From JAAUUJ01 sp964392245 (GTDB lineage: Bacteria; Cyanobacteriota; Cyanobacteriia; Thermostichales; Thermostichaceae): a DNA stretch of 64,000 nucleotides. This document shows positions 52,629 through 61,446 of the stretch, in pieces (position 1 is the first letter of the stretch; each line of letters begins with the position of its first letter). The DNA lies in assembly GCA_964392245.1 (NCBI GenBank), contig CAYMOX010000012.1, positions 1 through 64,000 on the forward strand, read 5' to 3'. The position numbers and the translations under genes are program-made. Under the pieces are notes generated by a model. It searched no databases and was not told where the DNA came from. It was given only the letters and a program-made list of their open reading frames with translations.

Positions 52629-53645
52629 ATGTGCGGAGCGAGACCTGTGTCAATCCTCCAGATCCAGACTGTTGACCAGTTCCCCAATCTTTTAAGGTCT
52701 TATGAACAGAACCTCCCCCTGCTTTCAAAAGCAGAATTTGAACTGCATGCCCCCACCAGTCACCTGATATGGATTCAAGACGATCAGCCACTCGCCCGTT
52801 GTTCTCTTTGGGCCTCGACAGGATTGATCTGGCAAGAACAAACGCTTGGGGTACTGGGACATTATGCGGCTCTTGAAGAAGAGGCCGGATCCGAACTGTT
52901 GAAAAATGCCTGCCATCAGCTTGAGGAACGTGGATGTTCAGTGGTCGTGGGACCCATGGATGGATCCACCTGGTTTCGCTATCGACTGATCACAGAGCGA
53001 GGAGATCACCCTCCCTTTGTACTGGAACCGGATCACCCTCCCGAGTGGCCACGGCATTTCCAGCAGGCTGGTTTTAAACCACTTACCCATTACGTATCTT
53101 CTCTAGTAGAGGATCTGGAAACTGTTGATCCTCGCCTGTGTGCTGTCAAGCAACGCCTGGACAAGCTGGGGGTGGAAATCTTTAATCTGGTGGATCGATC
53201 CCTGTCGGATTATCTGGGAGATATTCACCAACTCTGTCTGCAAGCTTTTGCTCACAACTTTCTTTACACGCCGCTGGAGCGGGAACGATTCCTCAGCCTT
53301 TATCAACCCATTGCCAACATCCTTGAACCGCGTTTAGTCCAGCTGGCCTACCATGCTGAAAACCTGGTGGGTTTTATCTTTGCCCTGCCGGATCTGGCCC
53401 AAATTCAGTGGGGCGAGCCCCTCGATACCGTCGTCATCAAAACTGTGGCCGTCAAACCGGGCCGATCCTACGCCGGGCTTGGCAATTGGCTGGTGCAGCG
53501 CTGCCATCACACCGCCAGGAAAATGGGACTGAAACGGGCGATCCATGCCCTCATGCATGAAAAAAACGCCTCTCGCAATGTTCTGGGAGGACAGGCACGT
53601 CCCTTTCGCCGTTACACCCTGTATCTCTGGGAGGCAGGCCAATGA
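52629..53645 (+). CDS. GNAT-family acyltransferase, first gene of a lipid-like operon
   Basis: The 338-aa protein has two GNAT-like halves. The N-terminal half contains LGHYAALEEEAGSELLKNACHQLEERGCSVVVGPMDGSTWFRYRL and FVLEPDHPPEWPRHFQQAGFKPLTHYVSS. The C-terminal half has VIKTVAVKPGRSYAGLGNWLVQRCHHTARKMGLKRAIHALM, the acyl-CoA-binding (R/Q)xxGxG/A-type region. The substrate is unknown. Its TGA overlaps the ATG of the AMP-ligase gene (ATGA, 53642-53645). All downstream genes are likewise overlapped, so it belongs to the same transcript and presumably the same pathway. Confidence 0.8.
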   Translation: MCGARPVSILQIQTVDQFPNLLRSYEQNLPLLSKAEFELHAPTSHLIWIQDDQPLARCSLWASTGLIWQEQTLGVLGHYAALEEEAGSELLKNACHQLEERGCSVVVGPMDGSTWFRYRLITERGDHPPFVLEPDHPPEWPRHFQQAGFKPLTHYVSSLVEDLETVDPRLCAVKQRLDKLGVEIFNLVDRSLSDYLGDIHQLCLQAFAHNFLYTPLERERFLSLYQPIANILEPRLVQLAYHAENLVGFIFALPDLAQIQWGEPLDTVVIKTVAVKPGRSYAGLGNWLVQRCHHTARKMGLKRAIHALMHEKNASRNVLGGQARPFRRYTLYLWEAGQ

Positions 53646-55258
53646 ATATCGCCCAACTTCTGGTTGAACAGACCCACCAGCACGGATCCGAGGCAGCTCT
53701 GGAGGAGATCTGGTGGGGGCAGCAGTGCAGACTTAGCTTCGCGGATCTGAATCAGAAATCGGCTCAGGTCGCCGCTCTATTTCGAAGTCTGGGAATACAG
53801 CCAGGGGAGAAGGTGTTGATCTTTCAAGCCATGTCCTCTTCCCTCTACCTCATCCTGCTGGCCTGTTTCCGACTGGGGCTGGTGGCCACATTCATCGATC
53901 CTGCTGCTCCGGCAGATCAGATTGCAGCCTGCTGTCAGCGGATCCAACCTGTGGCGTTTGTGGGCTCCCTCAAGGCTCACGTCCTGCGCCTGCGCCATGC
54001 CACGTTGCGAGCCATCCCTCATGCCATGGTGATCGGACCCGGGGTGCCAGGAGCAACTCGACTCTCCAACGCCTGGCACCTGCAGCCCTGGGATTCCATC
54101 CAGAAAGTAGAGGGAGAATCTCCGGCGCTACTCACCTTCACCAGCGGCAGTACAGGGACCCCCAAGGGAGCGATCCGCAGTCATGAATGTCTTCTGGCCC
54201 AGTACAGGGCACTTAAAGAAGCGATCCAGCTGCAACCTGGCGAACGGGATCTCTGCACTCTGCCCATGTTTGCTCTGGCGAATCTGGCCGCTGGTGTCAC
54301 CACTCTGATCCCTAATGGGGATCTGCAGCGTCCTGGTAACTTGCAACCCGCTGCGGTGGTGGCTCAGATCCAGCGTTGCCTCCCCACTCGGGCAGCCGCC
54401 CCTCCAGCATTCTGGGAACGGATGATCACCTACTGTCAGGCCAGGGATCTGCGACTTGAGAGTTTACAACAGATCACCACCGGCGGATCCCCTGTTTTTC
54501 CCCCTTTGCTGCAGCAGTTAGCCAGGATAGCTCCTCAGGCAGAGATCACCGCCCTCTACGGTTCTACAGAGGCAGAACCCATTGCCCACATGCCTTACTC
54601 CCAGATCACGCCAGAGGATCTGAACCGGATGGGCTCAGGCCAGGGGCTATTAACCGGATATCCTGTACCCCAGATCCAGCTGCGTATTCTTACTCATCAG
54701 GAGGAGCAGCCAGTCCCAGCCTTCACCCCAAACTCCTTTGAAAAACTCTGTCTTTCCCCGCATCAGCCAGGGGAGATTGTGGTGTGTGGGGAACATGTCC
54801 TGCAGGGATATCTGGATGGCCAGGGGGATCAGGAGCACAAATTTCGAGTAGGAGAGCAGATCTGGCACCGCACCGGGGATGCAGGCTATCTGGATGAGGC
54901 CGGACGCCTCTGGTTGCTGGGGCGGGATCGGGCCAGGGTGGAGGATCGAAAAGGAACGCTGTATCCCTTTGCGGTTGAAAGCGCTGCCATCCAGATCCAG
55001 GGAATCCACAGAACGGCTCTGATCCAGGACCGAGATCAGCGACTGCTGGTGGTGGAGGCCGATCCCGTGCCATCCAGAAGCCATTTGCAATCTCGGCTGC
55101 AGGAAACTCTGAGCTGGGCTCACCTGGACCGGATCCTGTTCTTACCCCACATTCCTGTGGATCGTCGCCACAACGGCAAAATCAACTACCCCGCTCTCCG
55201 GCATTTGCTCACCCATCACCCTTCCCAGCCTGAAAAGGAGCCCACCCATGTCAACTGA
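53642..55258 (+). CDS. OleC-like AMP-dependent ligase
   Basis: The 538-aa ANL-superfamily protein has the A3 loop TFTSGSTGTPKGAIRSH (from residue 166), ITALYGSTEAEPIA (A5) and HRTGDAGYLDEAGRLWLLGRDR (A7-A8). The segment LPMFALANLAAGVTTLIPNGDL with AAPPAFWERM resembles OleC (beta-lactone synthetase of olefin synthesis) and related ligases more than standard fatty acyl-CoA synthetases. The C-terminal Lys region appears as HNGKINYP. It could make an acyl-AMP, acyl-CoA or a beta-lactone; the last step is undecided. It overlaps the HMG-CoA reductase gene by 11 bp. Confidence 0.88.
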   Translation: MNIAQLLVEQTHQHGSEAALEEIWWGQQCRLSFADLNQKSAQVAALFRSLGIQPGEKVLIFQAMSSSLYLILLACFRLGLVATFIDPAAPADQIAACCQRIQPVAFVGSLKAHVLRLRHATLRAIPHAMVIGPGVPGATRLSNAWHLQPWDSIQKVEGESPALLTFTSGSTGTPKGAIRSHECLLAQYRALKEAIQLQPGERDLCTLPMFALANLAAGVTTLIPNGDLQRPGNLQPAAVVAQIQRCLPTRAAAPPAFWERMITYCQARDLRLESLQQITTGGSPVFPPLLQQLARIAPQAEITALYGSTEAEPIAHMPYSQITPEDLNRMGSGQGLLTGYPVPQIQLRILTHQEEQPVPAFTPNSFEKLCLSPHQPGEIVVCGEHVLQGYLDGQGDQEHKFRVGEQIWHRTGDAGYLDEAGRLWLLGRDRARVEDRKGTLYPFAVESAAIQIQGIHRTALIQDRDQRLLVVEADPVPSRSHLQSRLQETLSWAHLDRILFLPHIPVDRRHNGKINYPALRHLLTHHPSQPEKEPTHVN

Positions 55259-56546
55259 TGCCACCCGTGTCCAGATGTATCTGCAACGCCTGCTGCAACA
55301 GCATCCTCTTACGGATCTGGAACAGCGGTTACTCCCCTCGGAGGAGATTCTTTCCCCTCGCATTGCCCACCCCTCAAGGATCACAGCCACGGCGATCCAG
55401 CAACGCTGGCAACTGCTGCAGGTGACGGAGGAGGTTCAGCAACAGCTTCTGGATCCACGCAGTCTGGAGGAAGCTGCCTGCTATACCCACAACATCGAGA
55501 ATTTTATTGGGGTGGCGCGGATGCCCCTAGGTCTGGCGGGACCGCTGCGGATCAACGGCATCTTTGCCCAGGGCAACTACTATGTGCCCCTGGCCACCAC
55601 AGAAGCCACACTGGTTGCCTCCTACACTCGTGGAGCCCAGATCCTGACCCGTGCCGGGGGCTGCACCTGTGCGGTGGTCAAAGAAGGAGTCACCCGTACC
55701 CCGGGCTTTGCCTTTTCCACTCTGCTGCAGGCGGGGAAGTTCATTCACTGGATCAGCGAGAACCAGGAACCAATCCGGAGGGTGGCTGAGTCCACCACTC
55801 GCTATGGCAAGCTCACCAATCTACAGATCCATCTGGAGGGCAATCACGTTTATCTCATTTTTGAATATTTCACCGCCGATGCCGCAGGTCAGAACATGGT
55901 GACCATTGCCACAGAGGCCGCCTGTCAATACATTCTGCAGCACACGCCCGAGATCCCCCAGCACTGGTATGTGGAGGCCAATATGTCTGGGGATAAGAAG
56001 GCCAGCTGGAGCTCTTTTCAATCGGTGCGGGGCCGCAAAGCCACTGCCGAAGCCCTGATCCCTGCCAGCCTGATCGAGAAGCGGCTGCACTGCACTGTGG
56101 CGGAAATGCTGCACTACTATCAATTTGCGGCGACGGGCGGCGTGATGAGTGGCAGCTTTGGGATCCAGGGGCACCTGGCCAACGGACTGGCTGCTCTCTA
56201 CATTGCCTGCGGTCAGGATGCCGCCTGTGTGGCAGAGTCGGCGGTGGGGGTCACTCGCTTTGAACAACAGGGAGAGGATCTCTACGTCAGCCTCACGCTT
56301 CCCAATCTGATGGTAGGGACCGTGGGGGGAGGCACCCGGTTGCCCACTCCACAAGCCTGTCTACAGATCTTGGATCTGGTGGGGAGCGGACAGGCGAATG
56401 CACTGGCAGAGGTATGTGTGGGACTGGCCCTGGCGGGAGAAATTTCATTAGTAGGGGCGATGGCTGCGGGTGAGTTTACCCGTGCCCATCAACGACTGGC
56501 GCGTGGCAAGGCTGAAGCAGTGACTCAGGATCACCACCATGCTTAA
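55248..56546 (+). CDS. Class I hydroxymethylglutaryl-CoA reductase homologue
   Basis: The 432-aa protein keeps the catalytic set of HMG-CoA reductases. These are E119 (LATTEATLVAS), K250/K251 (GDKKASW), D324 (YIACGQDAA, class I form) and H414 (EFTRAHQRLA). Cofactor and substrate motifs are DAAGQNM at 211-217 and GTVGGGT at 357-363, and the N-terminal IENFIGVARMPLGLAGPL is also present. There are no membrane spans. HMG-CoA reductase makes mevalonate by two NADPH reductions of a thioester. Cyanobacteria normally make isoprenoids by the MEP route, so the true substrate may be another acyl-CoA, possibly made by the ligase encoded just upstream. It overlaps the UbiA-like gene by eight bases. Confidence 0.92.
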   Translation: MSTDATRVQMYLQRLLQQHPLTDLEQRLLPSEEILSPRIAHPSRITATAIQQRWQLLQVTEEVQQQLLDPRSLEEAACYTHNIENFIGVARMPLGLAGPLRINGIFAQGNYYVPLATTEATLVASYTRGAQILTRAGGCTCAVVKEGVTRTPGFAFSTLLQAGKFIHWISENQEPIRRVAESTTRYGKLTNLQIHLEGNHVYLIFEYFTADAAGQNMVTIATEAACQYILQHTPEIPQHWYVEANMSGDKKASWSSFQSVRGRKATAEALIPASLIEKRLHCTVAEMLHYYQFAATGGVMSGSFGIQGHLANGLAALYIACGQDAACVAESAVGVTRFEQQGEDLYVSLTLPNLMVGTVGGGTRLPTPQACLQILDLVGSGQANALAEVCVGLALAGEISLVGAMAAGEFTRAHQRLARGKAEAVTQDHHHA

Positions 56547-57444
56547 GCGGGGCTGGATCTACCTGCAGGAACGTTTTCCCCTGGCCGTCCAGGGACCCCT
56601 GATCTTGATCTTCAGTGTTGCGGGGGTGAGTTATTCCGGACTGTTACGAGGGGAACCCCACCGGTTGCTGCTGCCAGTGGGGATGGCTTTCGTCAGTTGC
56701 CTGCTGCTTTTTTTGCAGTTGCGCATTGCCGATGAATTTAAAGATCTGGAAGAGGATCGCCAATTTCGCCCCTACCGTCCGGTTCCCCGGGGACTGATCA
56801 GCTTGCGGGAATTGGCCTGTGTTTTTGTTCTGGGTCTGGGGGTAGAAGCAGGGCTGGCCTGGTGGTGGCATCCCCATCTGCTGGGACTTCTGCTGGGGGT
56901 CTGGATCTATCTGGGGGTGATGAGCTGTGAGTTTGGTATTCCCCACTGGCTGAAGGCTCATCCTGGGGTTTACCTGCTCAGCCACATGGGGATCATGCCC
57001 CTGCTTCACCTGTATGCCAGCAGCTTTGACTGGTTACCTCAGCAGGGATCCCCTCCCCCAGGTTTGGGGTGGTTGCTGGCCACCAGCTTTGTCAACGGCA
57101 TCGTGATTGAGATTGGGCGCAAGCTGCGCAGTCCTGGGGACGAAGAAAACGGGGTAGAAACCTATTCACGGCTATGGGGCGTCAGGCGAGCCGTGGGCCT
57201 CTGGTGGGGGATGCTGCTCCTGACATGGATCCTGTCCGCTTTCACCGCCGCTCAGATTCGGTTCCTCTGGCCTGTGGTGATCAGTCTGGGATTGATCTGG
57301 CTCATCGCTCTGGGATCAGGACAACAATTCCTTACTCAGCAGGCCCCGCAGCAGGGGAAACAATTGCAATCCCTCTCAGCCCTCTGGACCCTGGTTCTTT
57401 ATTTCATGCTGGGCCTTGCCCCGCTCATCTGGAGATCCCTATGA
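56539..57444 (+). CDS. UbiA-family prenyltransferase
   Basis: The 301-aa membrane protein has about eight helices. It carries the UbiA Asp-rich motif as RIADEFKDLEEDRQFRPYRPVPRGLIS (D65, D69, D73) and a second one as RKLRSPGDEENGVETYSRLWG. Such enzymes transfer a prenyl chain to an aromatic or alcohol acceptor. It differs from the homogentisate phytyltransferase at 23186 in motif and sequence (motif 1 DEFKDLEED instead of FDYEIDRINKP), so it has another acceptor. It overlaps both its neighbours (HMGR-like and phosphotransferase-like). Confidence 0.88.
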   Translation: MLKRGWIYLQERFPLAVQGPLILIFSVAGVSYSGLLRGEPHRLLLPVGMAFVSCLLLFLQLRIADEFKDLEEDRQFRPYRPVPRGLISLRELACVFVLGLGVEAGLAWWWHPHLLGLLLGVWIYLGVMSCEFGIPHWLKAHPGVYLLSHMGIMPLLHLYASSFDWLPQQGSPPPGLGWLLATSFVNGIVIEIGRKLRSPGDEENGVETYSRLWGVRRAVGLWWGMLLLTWILSAFTAAQIRFLWPVVISLGLIWLIALGSGQQFLTQQAPQQGKQLQSLSALWTLVLYFMLGLAPLIWRSL

Positions 57445-60125
57445 CCGTTATCACGACACCCAAGATAATCCAACGGGCTAACGAGGCCAGCGATGCAGCA
57501 ACTGTCGGGGGTAAAGCGGCTGCCTTGGCTCAGCTGCAGTCCAGGGATTTCCCCATTCCCCCCTGGTTTGTAATTACACCTGAAGCATTTTTTCAAAGTC
57601 TGACCCAACCGCAGCGACAGGCCTTTCAGGAAACTAAAGATCCCCAGATCCTGGCCACCCTTGTCTCCCAGGTGATTCCCTCTCAGGTGGTGATGAAGGA
57701 GATCGAAGCCACGATCCTGGCTATGGGGTGGTCACCGGAAACTGATCTGGCGGTGCGCTCCTCTGCTTGCGATGAAGATGGCCACAGCCACAGTTTTGCT
57801 GGACAGCTGGAGAGTGTCCTGGGGATCGGTCTGCCTCAGATCATGACAGCAGTTCAGCAGGTCTGGCGATCTGGCTTTAGCGAACGGATCCTGCTCTACC
57901 GTCAGCAACAGGGGTTAGATACTCGTCCCCCCGTGCCCGCAGTGATCGTGCAGGAACTGATCCCTGCAGAGGTGGCTGGGGTAGCGTTTGCTGCAGATCC
58001 GATGACAGGTCGACGTTCGATAGCCGTGGTCTCCTCCGTCTGGGGGTTGGGATCGAGCCTGGTGAATGGGGAAGTCGATGGCGATACGTTTCATGTGGAT
58101 CGAGAAGGGCAGATTCTGAAGCGCGATTGGGGAGAAAAAACACTGGCCCATGTCCTGTCGCCCCGTGCATCGATGGCTACTGTCCAGCAGCCGATTCAGG
58201 TGATTCCGCTCTCCCCTGAGCAGGCCAAACAGGTTACTTTGCAGGATGAGCAGATCCGCGCCGTAGCTGCACTTGTTAGAAAAACCAGCACCCACTTTGG
58301 CTGCCCTCAAGACATTGAATGGGCTTATGCAGGGGAGCATCTTTACCTGCTGCAATCCCGCCCCATCACCCACCTCCCTCCCGATCCGGATGGTCTGCCG
58401 ATCCTCTGGGACAACTCCAATATTGCCGAGAGCTATAGCGGTATCACCACTCCCCTCACCTTTTCCTTTGCCCGTCGGGCCTACGAAGAGGTCTACCGGC
58501 AGTTTTGTCTGCTCCTCGGAGTTCCCCTGGATGTGGTGGCGGATCAGGGCAATGTTTTCCGGCACATGATCGGGCTGGTGCGGGGACGGGTCTACTACAA
58601 CCTCTACAACTGGTACCGCGTTCTGGCTCTGCTACCTGGCTTTAGCAGCAACCAACGGTTTATGGAACAGATGATGGGGGTCAAGGAGGGATTGCCTCCT
58701 GAGATCGCAATGGAATTAAAATCCAGTGTGCGGACCCACCCCTGGCGGGATCGGTTGCGTCTCGGAAGGACCCTGCTGGGCTTGCTGGGCAACTATTTCA
58801 CCCTCAACCGGACGATTGCCGCTTTCTATCAACGACTGGATGCAGCACTCCAGCCTCCCGATCCACCTCTCAAGGACATGCGCAGTGATCAGCTAGTCGC
58901 CACCTACCGCCTGCTGGAACAACAGTTACTCACCCGCTGGGATGCCCCCCTGATCAATGATTTTCTGGCCATGATCTTTTTTGGGGTCTTGGGCAAACTC
59001 ACCCAGTCATGGGGTCAAGATCCAGACCGAACCCTGGCCAACCAGTTGCTATGCGGGGAAGGGGGGATGATCAGTACGGAACCTGCTCGCCTGATTCAGC
59101 AGATGGGAAACCAGGCCGCTCAACATCCAGATCTGTTAACAACTCTTGCTGAGGCGGATCTTAACGGGATCCAGACGACGCTGGTTCAGTATCCAGAACT
59201 GCAAACCCAGATTAACAACTATCTCAATCGATTCGGTGATCGCTGCCTGGAGGAGTTAAAACTGGAGTCCCCCACCCTGGAAGATGATCCCCGACCTCTC
59301 TACCGTTCAATCGCCGTGGCAGGCCAGCGCAATCGGATCCAGGCTCAGCCTTCCTCTCATGCAGATCGAATCCGCAAGCAAGCGGAGGATCGGGTCCAGC
59401 AGCTCCTCAAGAATCCCCTCAAACGGTGGATCTTTCATGGGGTGTTGCAAACTACCCGCGCTCGGATCCGCGAACGGGAAAACCTCCGTTTTGAACGCAC
59501 CCGCCTCTTTGGTCGAGTTCGTCGCCTGTTTCTGGAGCTGGGGCGGCGCTACGGGATGGATGGAGTGTTAGCAGATCCGCGCGATATTTTCTACCTGGAG
59601 GTGGAAGAAGCCCTGGGATTTGTGGAAGGATCCTCCACCTGCACCGATCTGAAGGCCCTGGCAGCCGTGCGTCAGCAGGAGTTCACCCGCTTCCAAATCC
59701 AGGCTCCCCCTCCGGATCGGTTTCAAACCCGTGGCACAGTTTCCCTGGATCCTCTTGCCAGTCCTCCTTCAACGCCCTCCGCAACCGATCTCGCCACCTC
59801 AGACACCCTGCAGGGATTGGGCTGCTGCCCAGGTCGGGTCCAGGGTCTAGTCAGAGTCATCAGGGATCCGCGAGGAGCGACGCTGCAAGCCGGCGAAATC
59901 CTGGTGGCGGAACGCACCGATCCAGGCTGGATTCTTTTATTTCCTGCCGCTGCCGGGATCCTGGTGCAACGGGGAAGTTTGCTATCCCATTCGGCCATTG
60001 TGGCCCGAGAAATGGGTATTCCGGCGATTGTCGCCGTCCCCAACCTGCTCGATCATCTTCAAACCGGGGATTGGGTGGAGATGGATGGAGCTACGGGCCA
60101 GATCTATCTCAGGGAAGCGCCATAG
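57441..60125 (+). CDS. PEP-synthase/rifampicin-phosphotransferase-like enzyme
   Basis: The 894-aa protein (ATG 57441, overlapping the UbiA stop as ATGA) has an N-terminal PPDK-type ATP-grasp domain (1-320): VGGKAAALAQLQSRDFPIPPWFVIT, LAVRSSACDEDGHSHSFAGQLESVLG, VQELIPAEVAGVAFAADPMTG and IEWAYAGEHLYLLQSRPIT. A long middle domain unlike PEP synthase follows. The PEP-utilising mobile domain carries the phosphohistidine (LLSHSAIVAREMGIPAIVAV, H850). The TIM-barrel pyruvate domain is absent, so it is not PEP synthase. The ATP-domain/substrate-domain/His-domain order is that of rifampicin phosphotransferase and the PigC-like enzymes. It should phosphorylate, or join by phosphoryl activation, a pathway intermediate; this is inference. 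It ends 17 bp inside the convergent kinase-like gene. Confidence 0.85.
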   Translation: MTVITTPKIIQRANEASDAATVGGKAAALAQLQSRDFPIPPWFVITPEAFFQSLTQPQRQAFQETKDPQILATLVSQVIPSQVVMKEIEATILAMGWSPETDLAVRSSACDEDGHSHSFAGQLESVLGIGLPQIMTAVQQVWRSGFSERILLYRQQQGLDTRPPVPAVIVQELIPAEVAGVAFAADPMTGRRSIAVVSSVWGLGSSLVNGEVDGDTFHVDREGQILKRDWGEKTLAHVLSPRASMATVQQPIQVIPLSPEQAKQVTLQDEQIRAVAALVRKTSTHFGCPQDIEWAYAGEHLYLLQSRPITHLPPDPDGLPILWDNSNIAESYSGITTPLTFSFARRAYEEVYRQFCLLLGVPLDVVADQGNVFRHMIGLVRGRVYYNLYNWYRVLALLPGFSSNQRFMEQMMGVKEGLPPEIAMELKSSVRTHPWRDRLRLGRTLLGLLGNYFTLNRTIAAFYQRLDAALQPPDPPLKDMRSDQLVATYRLLEQQLLTRWDAPLINDFLAMIFFGVLGKLTQSWGQDPDRTLANQLLCGEGGMISTEPARLIQQMGNQAAQHPDLLTTLAEADLNGIQTTLVQYPELQTQINNYLNRFGDRCLEELKLESPTLEDDPRPLYRSIAVAGQRNRIQAQPSSHADRIRKQAEDRVQQLLKNPLKRWIFHGVLQTTRARIRERENLRFERTRLFGRVRRLFLELGRRYGMDGVLADPRDIFYLEVEEALGFVEGSSTCTDLKALAAVRQQEFTRFQIQAPPPDRFQTRGTVSLDPLASPPSTPSATDLATSDTLQGLGCCPGRVQGLVRVIRDPRGATLQAGEILVAERTDPGWILLFPAAAGILVQRGSLLSHSAIVAREMGIPAIVAVPNLLDHLQTGDWVEMDGATGQIYLREAP

Positions 60126-61446
60126 CCATGCCCACAGATCCCAGTGTTGCCAGTAGCATCCTGCTGATGGTGGGAAACCCCTGCCAGCGATCCAGTTGAT
60201 AAAGCCAGCTCACCTGTGTGTAGAACAGTCCCGCTGAAAGACCAGTCAGGATCAGCGCCACACCTGCCACTTGCATTAACAGGATCCAGGACTCTCCGGC
60301 CAGACCTCGAATCAGGAGCAGAGGGAAAAAGGCCAGACCCCAGGCCAGATAAATTTCCCTTCCCATCATCCGCAGTGAAAAGTGGCGGTGATCCTGGCGG
60401 GCCATTGCCGAGATCTTGAGGGTGGCCACATGAACCGCAAAGCTGAGCCCATAGGGAAACACCAGCAGCGGATCATGATTCCAGTGGTACATCACCAGCC
60501 AGAACACTCCAGTGATCACAGTGGCCAGAACCAGGGGAATTGTATCCACAGGCCCCTGCAGGACAGAACGAGGCCAGAACCCGAGATGGAGCAAAAATAA
60601 ACTCAAGGGAGTGATCAACCAGGGCCACCCTCCCAGCATCCAGGCCGCATAGCCAAACAGGGCCACCCCCAGCAGCGCCCCATCATCCAGTCGGGATCGC
60701 CCCCGCCAGGCCAGGGCAAACACCACCAGCACCACCGTCGCCAGCAACCGTCCGGTCAGGGCCTCCACAGTTTTTTCTAAATAGAGGCTGAGCAGCAGAT
60801 GACTCCCCAGAGGGATAAACAGATTATCCAGCCCCTGCCAGGACACCCCCTCAAACAGCATCACCAGCAGGGCAATCACCATGGCGATCAGCAGGGTTTC
60901 CAGCCGCCCCACCTGAGTGAAAAGGAGCAGAGGCACATGCACACTCAAAAAAGCCACGATCAAAAAGCCCACCGATCCCTCCACACTCTTGTGGCTGTCA
61001 CAGGTGGAATAGGTGAGCTGACCGTACCGTACCCCCACCAGGGCCGCCACTGCATCCGCCAGACTCAGGATCAGGATGGGGATACAGAATCGTAGCGGAT
61101 CGCCCTCCGTCCACCAGAACAGGATCCCCACCGCTAGAGGGTAGTACACCTCTCCCCAGCCAATGCGATTCACCCCTGTCAGAACACTACCCACCCCTTC
61201 TCGCAGGAATTTCAGCAGCCGCATCCCCACCATCGCCAGAGCCGATAGACCGGCCAGCATGAGCACAGGCCAGGGGGAGGTAAACACCCAGGGGAAGGAC
61301 AGGATCACCATCCCCATGCCCACATGCAGCAGCTTGCGAGCCATCTCCGGATGCAGCTGGTAGTGCAGAGTGAGCAGCTTCAGGCCCCCAATCATTACTC
61401 CCAGAATGGCGGTCACACCAACGATGCCCACCCAGGCCGGGATCAT
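60109..61446 (-). CDS. Phytol/dolichol kinase-like membrane protein with C-terminal extension
   Basis: The 445-aa protein has about 12 membrane segments. The CTP-dependent polyprenol kinase signature lies in the first half: HPEMARKLLHVGMGMV, SLADAVAALVGVRYGQLTYSTCDSHKSVEGSVGFL, with Asp and Lys-Ser of the CTP-binding loop, and GLDNLFIPL. Phytol kinases (VTE5) are about 300 aa; here roughly 200 extra hydrophobic residues follow (GALLGVALFGYAAWMLGGWP to the end). It likely phosphorylates a prenyl alcohol. It converges with the UbiA/Rph-like operon and overlaps DUF3419 at ATGA (61443-61446). Confidence 0.82.
   Translation of the reverse strand: MIPAWVGIVGVTAILGVMIGGLKLLTLHYQLHPEMARKLLHVGMGMVILSFPWVFTSPWPVLMLAGLSALAMVGMRLLKFLREGVGSVLTGVNRIGWGEVYYPLAVGILFWWTEGDPLRFCIPILILSLADAVAALVGVRYGQLTYSTCDSHKSVEGSVGFLIVAFLSVHVPLLLFTQVGRLETLLIAMVIALLVMLFEGVSWQGLDNLFIPLGSHLLLSLYLEKTVEALTGRLLATVVLVVFALAWRGRSRLDDGALLGVALFGYAAWMLGGWPWLITPLSLFLLHLGFWPRSVLQGPVDTIPLVLATVITGVFWLVMYHWNHDPLLVFPYGLSFAVHVATLKISAMARQDHRHFSLRMMGREIYLAWGLAFFPLLLIRGLAGESWILLMQVAGVALILTGLSAGLFYTQVSWLYQLDRWQGFPTISRMLLATLGSVGMAMALP

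Noticed and set aside
55248..56546. Evidence of a complete mevalonate pathway
   Set aside because: No HMG-CoA synthase, mevalonate kinase or downstream kinases are in the window; a single reductase does not prove the pathway.
57441..60125. Phosphoenolpyruvate synthase
   Set aside because: The C-terminal TIM-barrel pyruvate/PEP domain is missing and the middle is unlike PpsA; only the ATP-grasp and phosphohistidine domains match.
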